64,000 bases of DNA from Croceifilum oryzae (GCF_030814315.1 NZ_JAUSUV010000010.1:1-64000), one strand, 5' to 3'; positions 30,343 to 42,786 are shown, counted from the stretch's first letter. A program made the numbers and translations. Notes: generated by a model from the letters alone, not told the origin.

Positions 30343-30389
30343 CAAAAAAAGCCTTACAGTCTGTCCGGATCAGACCGTAAGGCTTTTTT
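30343..30389 (-). terminator. terminator of the str operon after tuf
   Basis: On the minus strand, AAAAAAGCCTTAC.GTCTG pairs with CAGAC.GTAAGGCTTTTTTT with one internal mismatch. The long T run makes it a strong intrinsic terminator. Confidence 0.92.
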
Positions 30390-30426
30390 CTTATAAAGAT
30401 AGTCAAGCAATCTAACGAAGCGAAGA

Positions 30427-31614
30427 CTACTCGATGATTGTTGTTACTGCACCAGCACCAACAGTACGTCCACCTTCGCGGATCGCGAAACGTGTACCAT
30501 CTTCGATAGCGATTGGAGCGATAAGCTCAACAGTCATTTCGATGTTGTCTCCAGGCATACACATTTCAGTACCTTCTGGAAGCTGGATAACACCAGTTAC
30601 GTCAGTTGTACGGAAATAGAATTGTGGACGATAGTTAGAGAAGAATGGAGTGTGACGTCCGCCCTCTTCTTTGCTCAATACGTATACTTGTGCTTTAAAC
30701 TTGGTATGTGGTTTCACAGAACCAGTTTTAGCAAGTACTTGACCACGAGCGATATCTTTGCGGTCTACACCACGAAGAAGAGCACCTACGTTGTCACCTG
30801 CAACTGCGGAGTCAAGAAGTTTACGGAACATCTCAACACCCGTTACGATGGATTTACGAGTTTCAGTAAGACCGATGATTTCGATCTCGTCGCCCACTTT
30901 AATGGTTCCACGCTCTACACGACCTGTAGCAACAGTACCACGACCAGTAATGGTGAATACGTCCTCTACTGGCATCAAGAAAGGCTTGTCTGTAGCACGT
31001 TCTGGTTCTGGGATGTAAGCATCTACTTCGCTCATCAATTCAACGATACGCTCAGCCCACTCGCTACTTGGATCTTGAAGTGCTTTTAGAGCAGATCCTT
31101 TTACTACTGGGATGTCATCGCCTGGGAATTCGTACTCAGAAAGAAGTTCACGAATTTCCATTTCAACGAGTTCTAATAGCTCTTCATCGTCAACCATGTC
31201 CACTTTGTTCATGAATACAACGATGTAAGGTACGCCTACTTGGCGAGATAGCAAGATATGCTCACGAGTTTGTGGCATTGGACCATCAGCTGCGGAAACA
31301 ACTAGGATCGCTCCGTCCATTTGCGCAGCACCTGTGATCATGTTTTTCACATAGTCAGCATGTCCTGGGCAGTCAACGTGTGCATAGTGACGGTTGTCTG
31401 TTTCATACTCTACGTGTGCAGTAGAGATGGTGATACCACGCTCACGCTCTTCTGGTGCTTTATCGATTTGGTCGTAAGCGGTAGCAGTTGCTCCACCTTT
31501 TTGAGCCAATACAGTTGTGATTGCAGCAGTCAATGTTGTTTTACCGTGGTCAACGTGACCAATAGTACCAATGTTAACGTGTGGCTTATTCCGTTCGAAC
31601 TTGGCTTTTGCCAT
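30427..31614 (-). CDS. tuf: Elongation factor Tu
   Basis: A 395-residue GTPase that delivers aminoacyl-tRNA. G1 GHVDHGKT (19-26), G3 DCPGH, G4 NKVD; domains II and III follow. The ATG at 31614 has GAGGAGG upstream; the 33-residue in-frame extension is not conserved. It is the last gene of the str operon. Confidence 0.99.
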   Translation of the reverse strand: MAKAKFERNKPHVNIGTIGHVDHGKTTLTAAITTVLAQKGGATATAYDQIDKAPEERERGITISTAHVEYETDNRHYAHVDCPGHADYVKNMITGAAQMDGAILVVSAADGPMPQTREHILLSRQVGVPYIVVFMNKVDMVDDEELLELVEMEIRELLSEYEFPGDDIPVVKGSALKALQDPSSEWAERIVELMSEVDAYIPEPERATDKPFLMPVEDVFTITGRGTVATGRVERGTIKVGDEIEIIGLTETRKSIVTGVEMFRKLLDSAVAGDNVGALLRGVDRKDIARGQVLAKTGSVKPHTKFKAQVYVLSKEEGGRHTPFFSNYRPQFYFRTTDVTGVIQLPEGTEMCMPGDNIEMTVELIAPIAIEDGTRFAIREGGRTVGAGAVTTIIE

Positions 31615-31689
31615 GATAAATTCCTCCTCAGATAAGGAAATAAGTATTTTTGGTTTTGATTTGGTTTTGGTAAAAAGATATATAGGAAT

Positions 31690-31721
31690 CTGGTAAAGTG
31701 ATCGGGGTGACACTCTACCAG
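31690..31721 (-). other. hairpin in the fusA-tuf gap
   Basis: CTGGTAAAGTG and CACTCTACCAG form an 11-bp stem with one wobble pair around a ten-base loop. No T run follows directly. It could be an RNA-processing or partial-termination element that sets tuf levels apart from fusA. The rest of the gap is A/C-rich on the transcript. Confidence 0.5.
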
Positions 31722-31733
31722 GTTCTTGTTAAA

Positions 31734-33809
31734 TTAGTTACCAGAAGCTTTTTTAATAATTTCTTCCGCGACATGCTTTGGAACTTCTTCATAATGGCTA
31801 AATACCATAGAGAAAGTACCACGGCCTTGTGTACGAGAACGTAGGCTATTTACATAACCAAACATCTCAGACAAAGGAACCATACCGCGTACTACTTGAG
31901 CATTACCACGAGCATCCATACCTTCTACTCGTCCACGACGAGAGCTAACATCACCCATGATGTCACCCATGTGCTCTTCAGGAACCGTTACTTCAACTTT
32001 CATCATCGGTTCAAGAATAACAGGGTTACACTTAGATTTTGCAGCTTTTAGCGCCATCGATCCAGCGATCTTAAACGCCATCTCAGAAGAGTCAACATCA
32101 TGGTAAGAACCATCTACAAGTCTAGCACGAACGTCTACTAATGGGAATCCAGCGACAACACCATTTTTCATAGACTCTTCGATACCAGCTTGAACCGCAG
32201 GGATGTACTCACGAGGAATCGATCCACCAACGATTTTGTTAACGAACTCGAAGCCTTCGCCCGGTTCCATAGGTTCAAACTCAACCCAAACGTGACCGTA
32301 TTGACCTTTACCACCAGATTGTTTCACGTACTTAGCTTCTACTTTCGCAGAACCACGGAACGTTTCTTTATAAGCTACTTGAGGTGCACCAATGTTCGCC
32401 TCTACTTTAAATTCACGTTTCATACGGTCTACGATAATGTCTAAGTGAAGCTCTCCCATACCAGCGATGATGGTTTGACCTGTTTCTTCATGAGTCCAAG
32501 CCTTGAAGGTTGGGTCTTCTTCAGCAAGTTTGGTCAAAGCAACCGACATCTTATCTTGATCGCTTTTCGATTTAGGCTCGATTGCGATCTCGATTACTGG
32601 ATCAGGGAATTCCATAGATTCAAGAACGATCGTATTTTTCTCATCACAGAGAGTTTCACCAGTAGTAGTATCTTTAAGACCTACTGCCGCTGCGATGTCT
32701 CCAGCATATACTTTGCTGATCTCTTCACGAGAGTTCGCATGCATCTGAAGGATACGACCCACACGTTCACGCTTGTCTTTTGTAGAGTTAAGAACATAAG
32801 ATCCAGACTCTAATGTACCAGAGTAAACGCGGAAGAATGTAAGTTTCCCTACATATGGGTCTGTCATGATTTTAAATGCAAGAGCGGAGAATGGCTCTTC
32901 ATCGCTTGATTCACGAACTGCTTCAGTGCCATCTGGCAACTGACCTTGGATCGCAGGAACATCAAGTGGAGATGGGAGGTAAGCCACTACTGCATCCAAC
33001 AAAGGTTGAACCCCTTTGTTTTTGTAGGAAGAACCACAGGTAACAGGTGTAATTTGTACTTCACATGTACCTTTACGAAGTGCATTTACAATTTCCTCTT
33101 CAGTGAACTCTTCACCTTCCAAGTACTTCTCCATTAGTGCTTCGTCAAGTTCTGCTACAGCTTCTATAAGTATCGTACGATACTCGTCTGCTTTATCCTT
33201 CAACTCAGCTGGGATTTCACCTGATTCAGAGGTGGTTCCCAAGTCGTCGGTATAAATCATTGCTTTCATCTTTACCAAGTCAACGATTCCAAGGAACTTA
33301 TCTTCAGAACCAATTGGAAGTTGAATTGGTACTGCGTTTGCACCAAGGCGCTCACGCATTTGCTCTACTGCACCGTAGAAGTCAGCTCCCAAGATGTCCA
33401 TCTTGTTTACATAAGCAAGACGAGGAACACCATAACGGTCAGCTTGACGCCATACAGTTTCAGACTGTGGTTCTACGCCACCTTTAGCGCAGAATACACC
33501 TACAGCTCCGTCGAGTACACGTAGGGAACGCTCAACCTCAACGGTAAAATCCACGTGACCAGGAGTATCAATAATGTTGATACGATGGCCATCCCACTGT
33601 GCAGTGGTAGCAGCGGAAGTAATCGTAATTCCGCGCTCTTGTTCTTGCTCCATCCAGTCCATAGTAGCTGCACCTTCGTGCACCTCACCAATTTTGTGTA
33701 CGCGACCGGTATAGAAAAGAACACGCTCAGTAGTAGTGGTTTTACCAGCATCAATATGAGCCATGATTCCAATATTACGTGTATCTTTTAAGGAGAACTC
33801 ACGTGCCAT
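31734..33809 (-). CDS. fusA: Elongation factor G
   Basis: A 691-residue translocase GTPase: G1 AHIDAGKT (17-24), G3 DTPGH, G4 NKMD, followed by EF-G domains II-V. A single complete copy in the str operon, 43 bp after rpsG. Confidence 0.99.
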   Translation of the reverse strand: MAREFSLKDTRNIGIMAHIDAGKTTTTERVLFYTGRVHKIGEVHEGAATMDWMEQEQERGITITSAATTAQWDGHRINIIDTPGHVDFTVEVERSLRVLDGAVGVFCAKGGVEPQSETVWRQADRYGVPRLAYVNKMDILGADFYGAVEQMRERLGANAVPIQLPIGSEDKFLGIVDLVKMKAMIYTDDLGTTSESGEIPAELKDKADEYRTILIEAVAELDEALMEKYLEGEEFTEEEIVNALRKGTCEVQITPVTCGSSYKNKGVQPLLDAVVAYLPSPLDVPAIQGQLPDGTEAVRESSDEEPFSALAFKIMTDPYVGKLTFFRVYSGTLESGSYVLNSTKDKRERVGRILQMHANSREEISKVYAGDIAAAVGLKDTTTGETLCDEKNTIVLESMEFPDPVIEIAIEPKSKSDQDKMSVALTKLAEEDPTFKAWTHEETGQTIIAGMGELHLDIIVDRMKREFKVEANIGAPQVAYKETFRGSAKVEAKYVKQSGGKGQYGHVWVEFEPMEPGEGFEFVNKIVGGSIPREYIPAVQAGIEESMKNGVVAGFPLVDVRARLVDGSYHDVDSSEMAFKIAGSMALKAAKSKCNPVILEPMMKVEVTVPEEHMGDIMGDVSSRRGRVEGMDARGNAQVVRGMVPLSEMFGYVNSLRSRTQGRGTFSMVFSHYEEVPKHVAEEIIKKASGN

Positions 33810-33852
33810 CTGAAATTTCTCCCTTCATCTGTCAGACAGATAAAAAATATAA

Positions 33853-34323
33853 TTACCAGCGGTAATGTGCAAACGCGCGGTTTGCTTCCGCCATACGGTG
33901 AACATCTTCTTTTTTCTTCACAGCAGAACCAGAATTGTTTGCTGCATCAAGAATTTCATTCGCCAAGCGTTCTTCCATGGTTTTTTCGTTACGCAGACGT
34001 GCATAACTTACCAACCAGCGTAGTCCAAGGCTTGTACGACGCTCTGGTTTTACCTCGATTGGTACTTGATAGTTAGAACCACCTACACGGCGAGCTTTTA
34101 CTTCAAGTACTGGCATTACGTTTTTAAGAGCTTGCTCAAAAACTTCCATCGGGTCATTACCAGAACGTTGTTGGATTAGGTTAAAAGCATCATACAAAAT
34201 AGTTTGCGCTTTTCCTTTTTTTCCATCGTACATCAGACGGTTGACTAAACGAGTAACCAACTTGCTGTTGTATATTGGATCTGGAAGTGCATCACGGCGA
34301 GGTACTGGGCCTTTACGTGGCAT
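33853..34323 (-). CDS. rpsG: 30S ribosomal protein S7 (uS7)
   Basis: A 156-residue S7 that nucleates the 30S head: [20 protein letters not shown] start and the [15 protein letters not shown] tail. Confidence 0.98.
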   Translation of the reverse strand: MPRKGPVPRRDALPDPIYNSKLVTRLVNRLMYDGKKGKAQTILYDAFNLIQQRSGNDPMEVFEQALKNVMPVLEVKARRVGGSNYQVPIEVKPERRTSLGLRWLVSYARLRNEKTMEERLANEILDAANNSGSAVKKKEDVHRMAEANRAFAHYRW

Positions 34324-34370
34324 GCTTTTCCCTCCTTCTTATAGTAGTTATTCTAAGTGGTAAATAAAAA

Positions 34371-34784
34371 TTATTTCTTAGGACGCTTTGTACCATACTT
34401 GGAACGACTTTGATTACGGTTGTTTACACCCGCAGTATCAAGCGCACCACGTACAATATGGTAACGTACACCCGGTAAGTCTTTTACACGACCACCACGG
34501 ATCAGTACAACACTATGCTCTTGCAAGTTGTGACCGATTCCCGGGATGTAAGCAGTTACCTCTGTACCGTTTGTCAAACGCACACGAGCATATTTACGCA
34601 ACGCGGAGTTTGGTTTTTTTGGAGTCATCGTACCAACACGAGTACAAACGCCACGTTTTTGTGGAGAATTTTGTGGTACAATGGCCTTTTTCATGCTGTT
34701 GTAAGTGTACTGAAGAGCTGGAGATTTTGACTTTCTCACTTTGTCAGTACGACCTTTACGAATCAACTGATTAATTGTTGGCAT
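34371..34784 (-). CDS. rpsL: 30S ribosomal protein S12 (uS12)
   Basis: A 137-residue S12 of the decoding centre. The streptomycin-relevant segments read as wild type: [10 protein letters not shown] and GRVKDLPG, with both lysines kept. Confidence 0.98.
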   Translation of the reverse strand: MPTINQLIRKGRTDKVRKSKSPALQYTYNSMKKAIVPQNSPQKRGVCTRVGTMTPKKPNSALRKYARVRLTNGTEVTAYIPGIGHNLQEHSVVLIRGGRVKDLPGVRYHIVRGALDTAGVNNRNQSRSKYGTKRPKK

Positions 34785-34876
34785 CTCTTGGCACCCCCTT
34801 ACTTATCTTATAAGCCCACAGATCCAGGCGGATCGTAGAAGAGTAAAAAACATACATGAGAACAAATAAGTGGAGA

Positions 34877-34911
34877 CGAACTGCATGATTGCCTAGGATA
34901 CATGCAGTTCG
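34877..34911 (-). other. perfect hairpin upstream of rpsL
   Basis: CGAACTGCATG and CATGCAGTTCG are an 11-bp perfect stem with a 13-base loop, in the 154-bp gap between the L7Ae-like gene and rpsL. No clear T tract follows, so it may be a leader structure or a weak terminator of the rpoBC unit. Confidence 0.5.
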
Positions 34912-34938
34912 ACCCAATTTATCTCAAGTGTTTCATCG

Positions 34939-35187
34939 TTATTTGCAAATCGCTACTGTTGCTGCACCAACATCGATGCCACACGCTTTACCTAGCTCTC
35001 TCATCGAGAGTACGCGCACAACAGGGATTCCCCGAGCCTGACATATTGAGGAGATCAAGAGCTGAATCTTTTGATCTGCATCATCTGCTACAAACACTTC
35101 TACAGCAGACAAATTCTCAACGGCCTTTTTCGTTTGCTTGGTTCCAATCGCCATTGCTTTTGCTACTTTCACTTTTTCATAAGACAT
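34939..35187 (-). CDS. rplGB: L7Ae-family ribosomal protein (K-turn binder)
   Basis: An 82-residue L7Ae/L30e-fold protein like B. subtilis YbxF, which binds K-turn RNAs. The core AIGTKQTKKAVENLSAVEVFVADDAD and the C-terminal GKACGIDVGAATVAI are typical. The ATG at 35187 follows GGAGGG; upstream in-frame codons lie in the rpoC intergenic region and are not conserved. Position between rpoC and rpsL matches B. subtilis. Confidence 0.9.
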   Translation of the reverse strand: MSYEKVKVAKAMAIGTKQTKKAVENLSAVEVFVADDADQKIQLLISSICQARGIPVVRVLSMRELGKACGIDVGAATVAICK

Positions 35188-35284
35188 CAAATCATCAGCC
35201 CTCCAAAGTGAAACGTTCCAAGCACACGAGTGTATCTTACCACCCGTTATTGACAATGTCAACAAGATTGTATTTCTATCGAAT

Positions 35285-38200
35285 CTAATCGATAAGCACG
35301 GAATCAGACGCTTGAAGATCATTTACTTCATTTGCCATCTTCACTTGTAAATTGCGGTAACGAGACATACCGGTACCAGCAGGAACAAGCTTACCGATAA
35401 TAACATTCTCTTTCAGACCTAGCAAGCGGTCCACTTTTCCTTTGATTGCCGCATCTGTTAGAACACGGGTCGTCTCTTGGAAAGAAGCAGCCGACAAGAA
35501 GGATTCAGTTTCAAGAGAAGCTTTCGTAATACCTAGCAAGAGTGGACGAGCAACAGCAGGCTCTTCGCCACGTAGAAGTACATCACGGTTTGCAGCTTCA
35601 AATTCATGTATATCTACCACAGAACCTGGTAGAAGAACCGTTTGACCTGCATCCGTAATCCGTACTTTTCTCATCATCTGACGAATCATAACCTCGACGT
35701 GCTTGTCGTTAATTTCTACCCCTTGTAAGCGGTATACTTTTTGTACCTCTTGCAAGATATAGCTTTGAACACCATGTACGCCTTTGACACGAAGTAATTC
35801 TTTTGGATCAATCGAACCTTCAGTAAGCTCATCACCAAACTTAACTTCATCGCCAACCGATACACGAAGTCTAGAACCATACGGAATCAAGTGTGTTTTG
35901 CTTTCCACATCATTTTCCACTTCTACTTCACGACGATCTTTTACCTCACGGATATCCGTTACTTTACCTGTGATCTCACTGATAACAGCTTGACCTTTTG
36001 GATTACGAGCTTCAAATAGCTCTTGGATACGAGGCAAACCTTGCGTAATATCATCACCCGCTACCCCACCAGTATGGAAGGTACGCATGGTCAACTGAGT
36101 TCCAGGCTCACCAATCGATTGAGCCGCGATGATTCCGACCGCTTCACCGATCTCCACCTGTGTGCCAAGTGCCAAGTTACGTCCATAACATTTCTTACAA
36201 ACCCCATGCTTGGTACGGCAACTTAGAACAGCACGAATGACTACTTTCTCGATACCAGCCTCTACAATTTCTTCAGCATGTTCTTCGGTAATCAATTCGT
36301 TACGATCCACAATCACATGGCCATCACCTGGGTGTTTAACTGTCTCAAAAGCTGTACGACCCACGATACGGTCAAATAACTCCTCAATGATCTCGTTGCC
36401 ATCATGAATGCGAGATACTCGTTGACCACGGTCCGTTCCACAGTCGTTTTCACGAACAATGACATCCTGAGCCACGTCTACAAGACGACGAGTAAGGTAA
36501 CCAGAGTCAGCTGTACGAAGGGCGGTATCCGCCAAACCTTTCCGCGCTCCGTGAGTAGAGATAAAGTACTCTAATACGGTCAAGCCTTCACGGAAGTTCG
36601 TACGAATCGGACGCTCAATAATTTTACCAGCCGGGTTCGCCATAAGTCCGCGCATACCCGCAAGCTGGGTAATCTGTGATACGTTACCCCGCGCGCCGGA
36701 GTTCGCCATCATAAAGATCGGGTTATATTTACCCATGTTCTTCATCAAGACTTCGGTCACACGATCTTTTGTCTTACTCCAGATGGAGATAACACGTTCA
36801 TAACGCTCATCATCGGTAATGAGACCACGGCGATACTGCTTCACAACCGCATCTACCTGTTGATCTGCTTCTTTCAAGATATCGTATTTCGCAGCAGGAA
36901 CGTTTACATCCGATACAGCCATCGTGATGCCCGCACGTGTGGAGTAAGTGTACCCAAGCTGTTTCACTTTATCTAGAATGACAGAAGTCATCATCGTTCC
37001 AAAACGGCGGAAACATTCTGCGATAATAGCACCCATATCCTTTTTCCGTAATGCACCTGGATCTGGTAGTGATTGAATAAACTCACGAACATTCGTACCT
37101 TTTTCAAACATAAAGTGCCCATCACTTGTTTGAACAAAGTTCTTTTTACCAGGCTCATTGATATACGGGAATTCTTCTGGGAAAACTTCGTTGAAGATCA
37201 ACTTACCAGGAGTCGTTACTAGTAATGCTCCCTCTTGCGCTTCTGTAAAAGAGGTTTTCTTCAATGTTTTCGCCGGAATCGCAATACGGCTATGCAACGT
37301 TACATATCCATGTTGATAAGCGTTAATGGCTTCTGCAATCGATTGGAAAACAGAGCCTTCGCCCTTTTCGCCTTCCTTTTGCATGGTCAGATAGTAACAA
37401 CCTAAAACCATGTCCTGAGAAGGGGTTACGACAGGTTTGCCGTCTTTTGGGTTCAAGATATTTTGCGCCGCTAGCATCAGTAAGCGAGCTTCCGCTTGAG
37501 CTTCTGCAGATAATGGTACGTGAACCGCCATTTGGTCACCATCGAAGTCCGCGTTATACGCAGTACATACGAGTGGATGTAGACGAATCGCACGACCTTC
37601 AACTAAGATCGGTTCAAATGCTTGAATTCCAAGACGGTGAAGTGTAGGTGCACGGTTCAAAAGAACAGGATGTTCACGAATAACTTCCTCTAAAACGTCC
37701 CATACTTCTGGATGAACTCGTTCTACTTTTCTTTTTGCACTCTTAATGTTATGAGCAAGACCTTTTGCGACTAACTCTTTCATTACGAATGGTTTAAAGA
37801 GCTCTAGTGCCATCTCTTTTGGAAGGCCGCATTGATACATCTTTAGATTCGGCCCTACAACGATTACGGAACGACCAGAGTAGTCTACACGCTTCCCAAG
37901 CAAGTTCTGACGGAAACGACCTTGTTTCCCTTTTAACATATGAGAAAGAGATTTCAATGGACGGTTACCAGGACCTGTTACAGGACGACCACGACGACCA
38001 TTATCAATCAGTGCGTCTACTGCTTCTTGAAGCATCCGTTTTTCGTTCTGAACGATGATATCAGGCGCTCCCAGATCAAGCAAGCGTTTCAGACGGTTAT
38101 TACGGTTGATCACACGACGATAGAGATCATTCAAGTCAGATGTTGCAAAACGTCCTCCATCTAATTGCACCATCGGGCGCAGTTCTGGTGGAATAACAGG

Positions 38201-38893
38201 CAATACATCGAGAACCATCCAGTCTGGTCTGTTACCAGAACTACGGAATGCCTCTAGTACTTCCAAACGTTTTACAGCACGATTCCGACGCTGTCCTTGA
38301 GCTGTCGTCAACTCTTCTTTGAGACTATCCACTTCTTTCGTGAGATCGATATCAGCAAGCAGACGGCGAATCGCTTCTGCTCCCATCTTCGCTACGAAAG
38401 AGCTACCATATTTCTCACGATAACTACGGAATTCTTTCTCAGATAGAAGTTGCTTCTTTTCAAGTGGGGTTTGACCTGGATCGACAACCACATAGGAAGC
38501 AAAGTAGATTACTTCTTCCAAAGAACGTGGAGACATATCGAGAACAAGACCCATACGGCTAGGAATTCCTTTGAAGTACCAGATATGGGAAACAGGCGCA
38601 GCTAATTCAATGTGCCCCATACGTTCGCGACGGACTTTTTGTCTGGTTACCTCTACACCACAACGGTCACAGACAACGCCTTTATAACGAACGCGTTTGT
38701 ACTTCCCACAGTGACACTCCCAGTCCTTCGTAGGACCAAAGATTTTCTCACAGAAAAGCCCCTCTTTTTCAGGCTTTAATGTACGGTAGTTAATTGTTTC
38801 TGGCTTCTTAACCTCACCACGAGACCAAGAACGGATTTTTTCTGGCGAGGCCAGACCGATCTTCATAGACTCAAAGTTATTCACATCGAGCAT
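35285..38893 (-). CDS. rpoC: RNA polymerase beta' subunit
   Basis: A 1202-residue beta' subunit. N-terminal zinc site Cys60, 62, 75, 78; catalytic NADFDGDQ near residue 450 with the three Mg-binding Asp; second zinc site [13 protein letters not shown] near 880. Length is normal for Bacillales, without the large insertions seen in other phyla. The start has GGGAGG upstream. Confidence 0.99.
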   Translation of the reverse strand: MLDVNNFESMKIGLASPEKIRSWSRGEVKKPETINYRTLKPEKEGLFCEKIFGPTKDWECHCGKYKRVRYKGVVCDRCGVEVTRQKVRRERMGHIELAAPVSHIWYFKGIPSRMGLVLDMSPRSLEEVIYFASYVVVDPGQTPLEKKQLLSEKEFRSYREKYGSSFVAKMGAEAIRRLLADIDLTKEVDSLKEELTTAQGQRRNRAVKRLEVLEAFRSSGNRPDWMVLDVLPVIPPELRPMVQLDGGRFATSDLNDLYRRVINRNNRLKRLLDLGAPDIIVQNEKRMLQEAVDALIDNGRRGRPVTGPGNRPLKSLSHMLKGKQGRFRQNLLGKRVDYSGRSVIVVGPNLKMYQCGLPKEMALELFKPFVMKELVAKGLAHNIKSAKRKVERVHPEVWDVLEEVIREHPVLLNRAPTLHRLGIQAFEPILVEGRAIRLHPLVCTAYNADFDGDQMAVHVPLSAEAQAEARLLMLAAQNILNPKDGKPVVTPSQDMVLGCYYLTMQKEGEKGEGSVFQSIAEAINAYQHGYVTLHSRIAIPAKTLKKTSFTEAQEGALLVTTPGKLIFNEVFPEEFPYINEPGKKNFVQTSDGHFMFEKGTNVREFIQSLPDPGALRKKDMGAIIAECFRRFGTMMTSVILDKVKQLGYTYSTRAGITMAVSDVNVPAAKYDILKEADQQVDAVVKQYRRGLITDDERYERVISIWSKTKDRVTEVLMKNMGKYNPIFMMANSGARGNVSQITQLAGMRGLMANPAGKIIERPIRTNFREGLTVLEYFISTHGARKGLADTALRTADSGYLTRRLVDVAQDVIVRENDCGTDRGQRVSRIHDGNEIIEELFDRIVGRTAFETVKHPGDGHVIVDRNELITEEHAEEIVEAGIEKVVIRAVLSCRTKHGVCKKCYGRNLALGTQVEIGEAVGIIAAQSIGEPGTQLTMRTFHTGGVAGDDITQGLPRIQELFEARNPKGQAVISEITGKVTDIREVKDRREVEVENDVESKTHLIPYGSRLRVSVGDEVKFGDELTEGSIDPKELLRVKGVHGVQSYILQEVQKVYRLQGVEINDKHVEVMIRQMMRKVRITDAGQTVLLPGSVVDIHEFEAANRDVLLRGEEPAVARPLLLGITKASLETESFLSAASFQETTRVLTDAAIKGKVDRLLGLKENVIIGKLVPAGTGMSRYRNLQVKMANEVNDLQASDSVLID

Positions 38894-38967
38894 GTGGGCA
38901 TTCCTCCCTCTGGGTTCCTCCTAGCCGGAGAAGCGATGCTTACAAGCTCCCCTCTCCACATCTAGGA

Positions 38968-41900
38968 CTACGAAACGGACCGAGGTCCTTCATCATTATT
39001 TTCTAGATCAAAGTGAAGCCTTTCATTGCCTGGCTCATCATCTTCGTCCAACTCACGCATTTCGATTTCTTCTTCGTTTTCAGCGAGAATTTTTACATCC
39101 ATACCGAGAGATTGAAGTTCTTTGATCAGTACTTTGAATGATTCAGGAACACCAGGTTCTGGCACATTTTCACCCTTGACAATCGCTTCATACGTCTTCA
39201 CACGACCCACTACATCATCCGACTTCACAGTCAAGATTTCTTGTAATGTGTACGCCGCACCGTATGCTTCGAGCGCCCATACCTCCATCTCCCCGAAACG
39301 CTGACCCCCAAATTGAGCTTTACCACCCAATGGTTGTTGAGTAACGAGAGAGTATGGACCCGTTGAACGAGCATGGATCTTATCATCAACCATGTGCGCA
39401 AGTTTGATCATATACATGACCCCAACTGTGACACGGTTTTCAAAAGCTTCACCTGTTCGTCCATCGTACAACATCGTCTTTCCATCGCGGTCTGCACCAG
39501 ACTCTTCTAAGGCATCAAATACCTCGTTTTCACGAGCTCCGTCAAATACTGGAGTCGCCATATGAAGACCGAGTGACTTCGCCGCCATACCGAGATGGAC
39601 TTCCAAGACTTGTCCGATATTCATCCGCGAAGGAACGCCCAGAGGATTTAAGACGATTTGTACAGGTGTACCATCTGGCAAGAACGGCATATCTTCTTCC
39701 GGCATAATCCGTGAGATAACACCTTTGTTACCATGACGCCCCGCCATCTTATCCCCTTCAGAGATCTTACGTTTCTGCGCGATGTAAACACGTACAAGTT
39801 GATTTACACCTGGTGGTAGTTCATCACCGTTTTCACGAGTGAACACTTTTACATCCACGATAATTCCGTCTTGACCGTGTGGTACGCGGAGTGAAGTATC
39901 GCGAACTTCACGTGCCTTCTCGCCAAAGATTGCATGCAAAAGACGCTCTTCCGCAGTAAGTTCCGTTACCCCTTTTGGAGTTACTTTCCCTACTAAGATA
40001 TCTCCTACTTTAATCTCAGCACCGACACGAACAATTCCACGCTCGTCCAGATTCCGCAAAGCATCTTCACCAACGTTTGGAATATCACGCGTGATTTCCT
40101 CTGGACCTAGCTTGGTGTCTCTTGCTTCTGATTCATATTTCTCAATATGGATCGAAGTATAGACATCCTCTTTTACTAGTTTCTCACTTAAGAGAATCGC
40201 ATCCTCGTAGTTGTAACCTTCCCAAGTCATAAAGGCTACGACAACGTTTCGACCAAGAGCCATTTCTCCTTGTTCGGTAGATGGACCATCAGCTAGAACA
40301 GCACCTTTTAGTACTTTCTCACCTCTACTGACTACAGGTCGTTGGTTGATACAAGTACCTTGGTTAGAACGAGAAAACTTGGTCAATTTATATTTATCCA
40401 AGTCACCTTTAACAAGACGACCATCCAATACTTGCTCTTTACGAACCCAAATCTCGTTAGCCGTAACACGCTCAATCGTACCCGGATTCTTCGCTAGGAT
40501 CATAACACCAGAGTCTGCCGCTGCTTTATGCTCCATACCTGTACCGATAAATGGAGATTCAGGAACCAATAATGGTACCGCTTGGCGCTGCATGTTAGAA
40601 CCCATCAAAGCACGGTTGGAGTCATCGTTTTCCAAGAACGGAATACACGCTGTCGCTACCGAAACTACTTGTTTTGGAGATACGTCCATATAATCGATTC
40701 TATCTTTCGTAACCGTCAGAAGCTCATCACGGTAACGAGTGATAACCCCAGGTGAGAGGAAATTACCTTCTCCATCAATCTCTGCATTTGCCTGAGCTAC
40801 ATAGTAGTTATCCTCTTCATCTGCAGTCAGATAATGGATTTCTTCTGTTACTTGGTTCGTATCTGGATTCACCCGACGATATGGCGTTTCAATAAAGCCA
40901 TAGTTGTTAATACGAGCAAAGCTTGATAAGGAGTTGATCAAACCAATATTTGGACCCTCCGGAGTTTCAATCGGACACATACGACCATAGTGAGAATGGT
41001 GGACGTCTCTAACTTCGAAGCCCGCACGCTCACGAGTCAAACCACCAGGTCCAAGTGCTGATAGACGACGTTTATGAGTCAATTCAGCCAATGGATTGGT
41101 TTGGTCCATAAATTGAGACAACTGGCTAGAACCAAAGAATTCTTTGATCGAAGCAATAACAGGACGGATATTGATCAATGCTTGCGGTGTGATCGCATTG
41201 GCATCCTGAATGGACATCCGTTCACGAACCACACGCTCCATACGAGATAAACCGATGCGGAACTGATTCTGCAATAGCTCTCCAACAGAACGGAGACGAC
41301 GATTTCCTAAGTGATCGATATCATCGGTATCTCCTACACGATGTAAGAGGTTAACAAAGTAGTTAATCGATGAGATGATATCAGCAGGTGTGATATTTTT
41401 CACAGACATATCAATTTCTGCATTGGAAATCACTTTAATCACTTTCTCTTCATCAATTGGAGAGAAAATATGAATCGATTGTAAATGGATCGGACCTTCA
41501 TCAGGTACTCCACCACGTACAGTCGTCTCTGTTAGACCGTATGGGCTCTCGCCTGTTAAAGCAGGTAATAATTTATCAAGAACTCGACGCTCAAGTACTG
41601 TGCCTGCTTCTGCTAAAATCTCACCCGTTTCAGGATCAGCGATTGCTTCGGCTAGCTTTTTATTTAATAAGCGATTCTTAATGTGTAACTTCTTATTCAT
41701 CTTGTAACGACCTACGCTTGCTAAGTCATAGCGTTTTGGATCAAAGAAACGAGAGAATAGAAGACTACGAGCATTATCTGCCGTTGGTGGTTCACCTGGA
41801 CGAAGACGCTCATAGATTTCGATTAACGCTTTTTCAGTGTTACCAGTGTTGTCTTTATCTAATGTATTGCGTACATACTCATCATCACCTAATAGATCGA

Positions 41901-42519
41901 TGATCTCAGCATCAGAACTAAAGCCTAATGCACGCAAAAGAACCGTCACAGGAATTTTTCTTGTACGATCGATTCGCACATAAATAATATCCTTCGCGTC
42001 GGTTTCCAACTCCAGCCATGCACCGCGATTCGGAATCACTGTAGCTGTGTAAGTTGGCTTACCGTTTTTGTCGACTTTCGTGTTATAATACACACTAGGT
42101 GAACGAACCAACTGGCTGACAATGACACGTTCCGCTCCGTTGTAAATAAACGTACCCGTTTCAGTCATGAGCGGGAAATCACCCATGAATACTTCCTGCT
42201 CCTTCACTTCGCCTGTTTCTTTGTTGATCAGACGAACTTTTACACGGAGTGGAGCTGAATAGGTGACTTGATTATCTTTCGCTTGTTCTACATTGTACTT
42301 GGGCTCTCCCAAATTGTAGTCAACAAACTCCAATACAAGGTTTTTCGTAAAGTCTTCGATCGGTGAAATGTCATGAAACATCTCACGAAGACCTTCCTCT
42401 AGGAACCATTCGTAGGATTTTTGTTGAATTTCAATAAGGTTGGGTAATTCTAGTACCTCTTCAATGCGGGCATAACTTCTTCGCTGCCGCCGACCGTACT
42501 GGACAAGTTTACCAGCCAA
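38968..42519 (-). CDS. rpoB: RNA polymerase beta subunit
   Basis: A 1183-residue beta subunit. The rifampicin region ([29 protein letters not shown], near 470) is wild type. The acidic C-terminal tail ([20 protein letters not shown]) is typical of Bacillales. The start is TTG with GGGGGG upstream; B. subtilis rpoB also starts with TTG as far as I recall. Confidence 0.98.
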   Translation of the reverse strand: MAGKLVQYGRRQRRSYARIEEVLELPNLIEIQQKSYEWFLEEGLREMFHDISPIEDFTKNLVLEFVDYNLGEPKYNVEQAKDNQVTYSAPLRVKVRLINKETGEVKEQEVFMGDFPLMTETGTFIYNGAERVIVSQLVRSPSVYYNTKVDKNGKPTYTATVIPNRGAWLELETDAKDIIYVRIDRTRKIPVTVLLRALGFSSDAEIIDLLGDDEYVRNTLDKDNTGNTEKALIEIYERLRPGEPPTADNARSLLFSRFFDPKRYDLASVGRYKMNKKLHIKNRLLNKKLAEAIADPETGEILAEAGTVLERRVLDKLLPALTGESPYGLTETTVRGGVPDEGPIHLQSIHIFSPIDEEKVIKVISNAEIDMSVKNITPADIISSINYFVNLLHRVGDTDDIDHLGNRRLRSVGELLQNQFRIGLSRMERVVRERMSIQDANAITPQALINIRPVIASIKEFFGSSQLSQFMDQTNPLAELTHKRRLSALGPGGLTRERAGFEVRDVHHSHYGRMCPIETPEGPNIGLINSLSSFARINNYGFIETPYRRVNPDTNQVTEEIHYLTADEEDNYYVAQANAEIDGEGNFLSPGVITRYRDELLTVTKDRIDYMDVSPKQVVSVATACIPFLENDDSNRALMGSNMQRQAVPLLVPESPFIGTGMEHKAAADSGVMILAKNPGTIERVTANEIWVRKEQVLDGRLVKGDLDKYKLTKFSRSNQGTCINQRPVVSRGEKVLKGAVLADGPSTEQGEMALGRNVVVAFMTWEGYNYEDAILLSEKLVKEDVYTSIHIEKYESEARDTKLGPEEITRDIPNVGEDALRNLDERGIVRVGAEIKVGDILVGKVTPKGVTELTAEERLLHAIFGEKAREVRDTSLRVPHGQDGIIVDVKVFTRENGDELPPGVNQLVRVYIAQKRKISEGDKMAGRHGNKGVISRIMPEEDMPFLPDGTPVQIVLNPLGVPSRMNIGQVLEVHLGMAAKSLGLHMATPVFDGARENEVFDALEESGADRDGKTMLYDGRTGEAFENRVTVGVMYMIKLAHMVDDKIHARSTGPYSLVTQQPLGGKAQFGGQRFGEMEVWALEAYGAAYTLQEILTVKSDDVVGRVKTYEAIVKGENVPEPGVPESFKVLIKELQSLGMDVKILAENEEEIEMRELDEDDEPGNERLHFDLENNDEGPRSVS

Positions 42520-42572
42520 ACAAATTCCCCCCTCGGATCCAGACGCAATCTGTTGCGTACTAAGGATAAAAG

Positions 42573-42608
42573 CGAAAAAAGAAAAATGGGTCGAATTACC
42601 ACATTTTT
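42573..42608 (-). terminator. terminator-like hairpin in the rpoB leader
   Basis: On the minus strand, AAAAATGTGG pairs with CCCATTTTT around an eight-base loop, then CTTTTTTCG. It lies between the rpoB promoter and start codon, so it could act as an attenuator. Confidence 0.6.
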
Positions 42609-42691
42609 AACTATAAAGTAGTCTATTTTCCTATCTTAACCAGTGATTTCCATATTTAAACAAATCTCACTAGTTTTCCTGTAATGACACA

Positions 42692-42736
42692 AAAAAATGC
42701 AGGAAATATCATCTAAACTAGACTTTCTGCATTTTA
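42692..42736 (-). terminator. terminator of the rplJL unit, overlapping the rpoB start site
   Basis: On the minus strand, AAAATGCAG-AAA pairs with TTT-CCTGCATTTT, followed by TTTG. It would stop read-through from the upstream operon. Transcripts begun at the rpoB promoter start inside its left arm and so cannot form the full stem. Confidence 0.75.
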
Positions 42737-42738
42737 TA

Positions 42739-42768
42739 ACACTAGCACAGGCCGATTTCGTTTGTCAA
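42739..42768 (-). promoter_or_regulatory. sigma-A promoter of rpoBC
   Basis: The minus strand has TTGACA (42763-42768), 18 bp, TAGTGT (42739-42744) with an extended -10 TGC directly before it. The predicted start is near 42732, giving a leader of about 210 nt. Confidence 0.65.
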
Positions 42769-42786
42769 CGATGTTTACAAATTTTC

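Noticed and set aside
34371-34784. possible streptomycin-resistance change in rpsL
   Set aside because: Both critical lysines are present in their normal contexts.
40960-41130. possible rifampicin-resistance change in rpoB
   Set aside because: The cluster reads as the standard sensitive sequence at the key positions ([20 protein letters not shown]).
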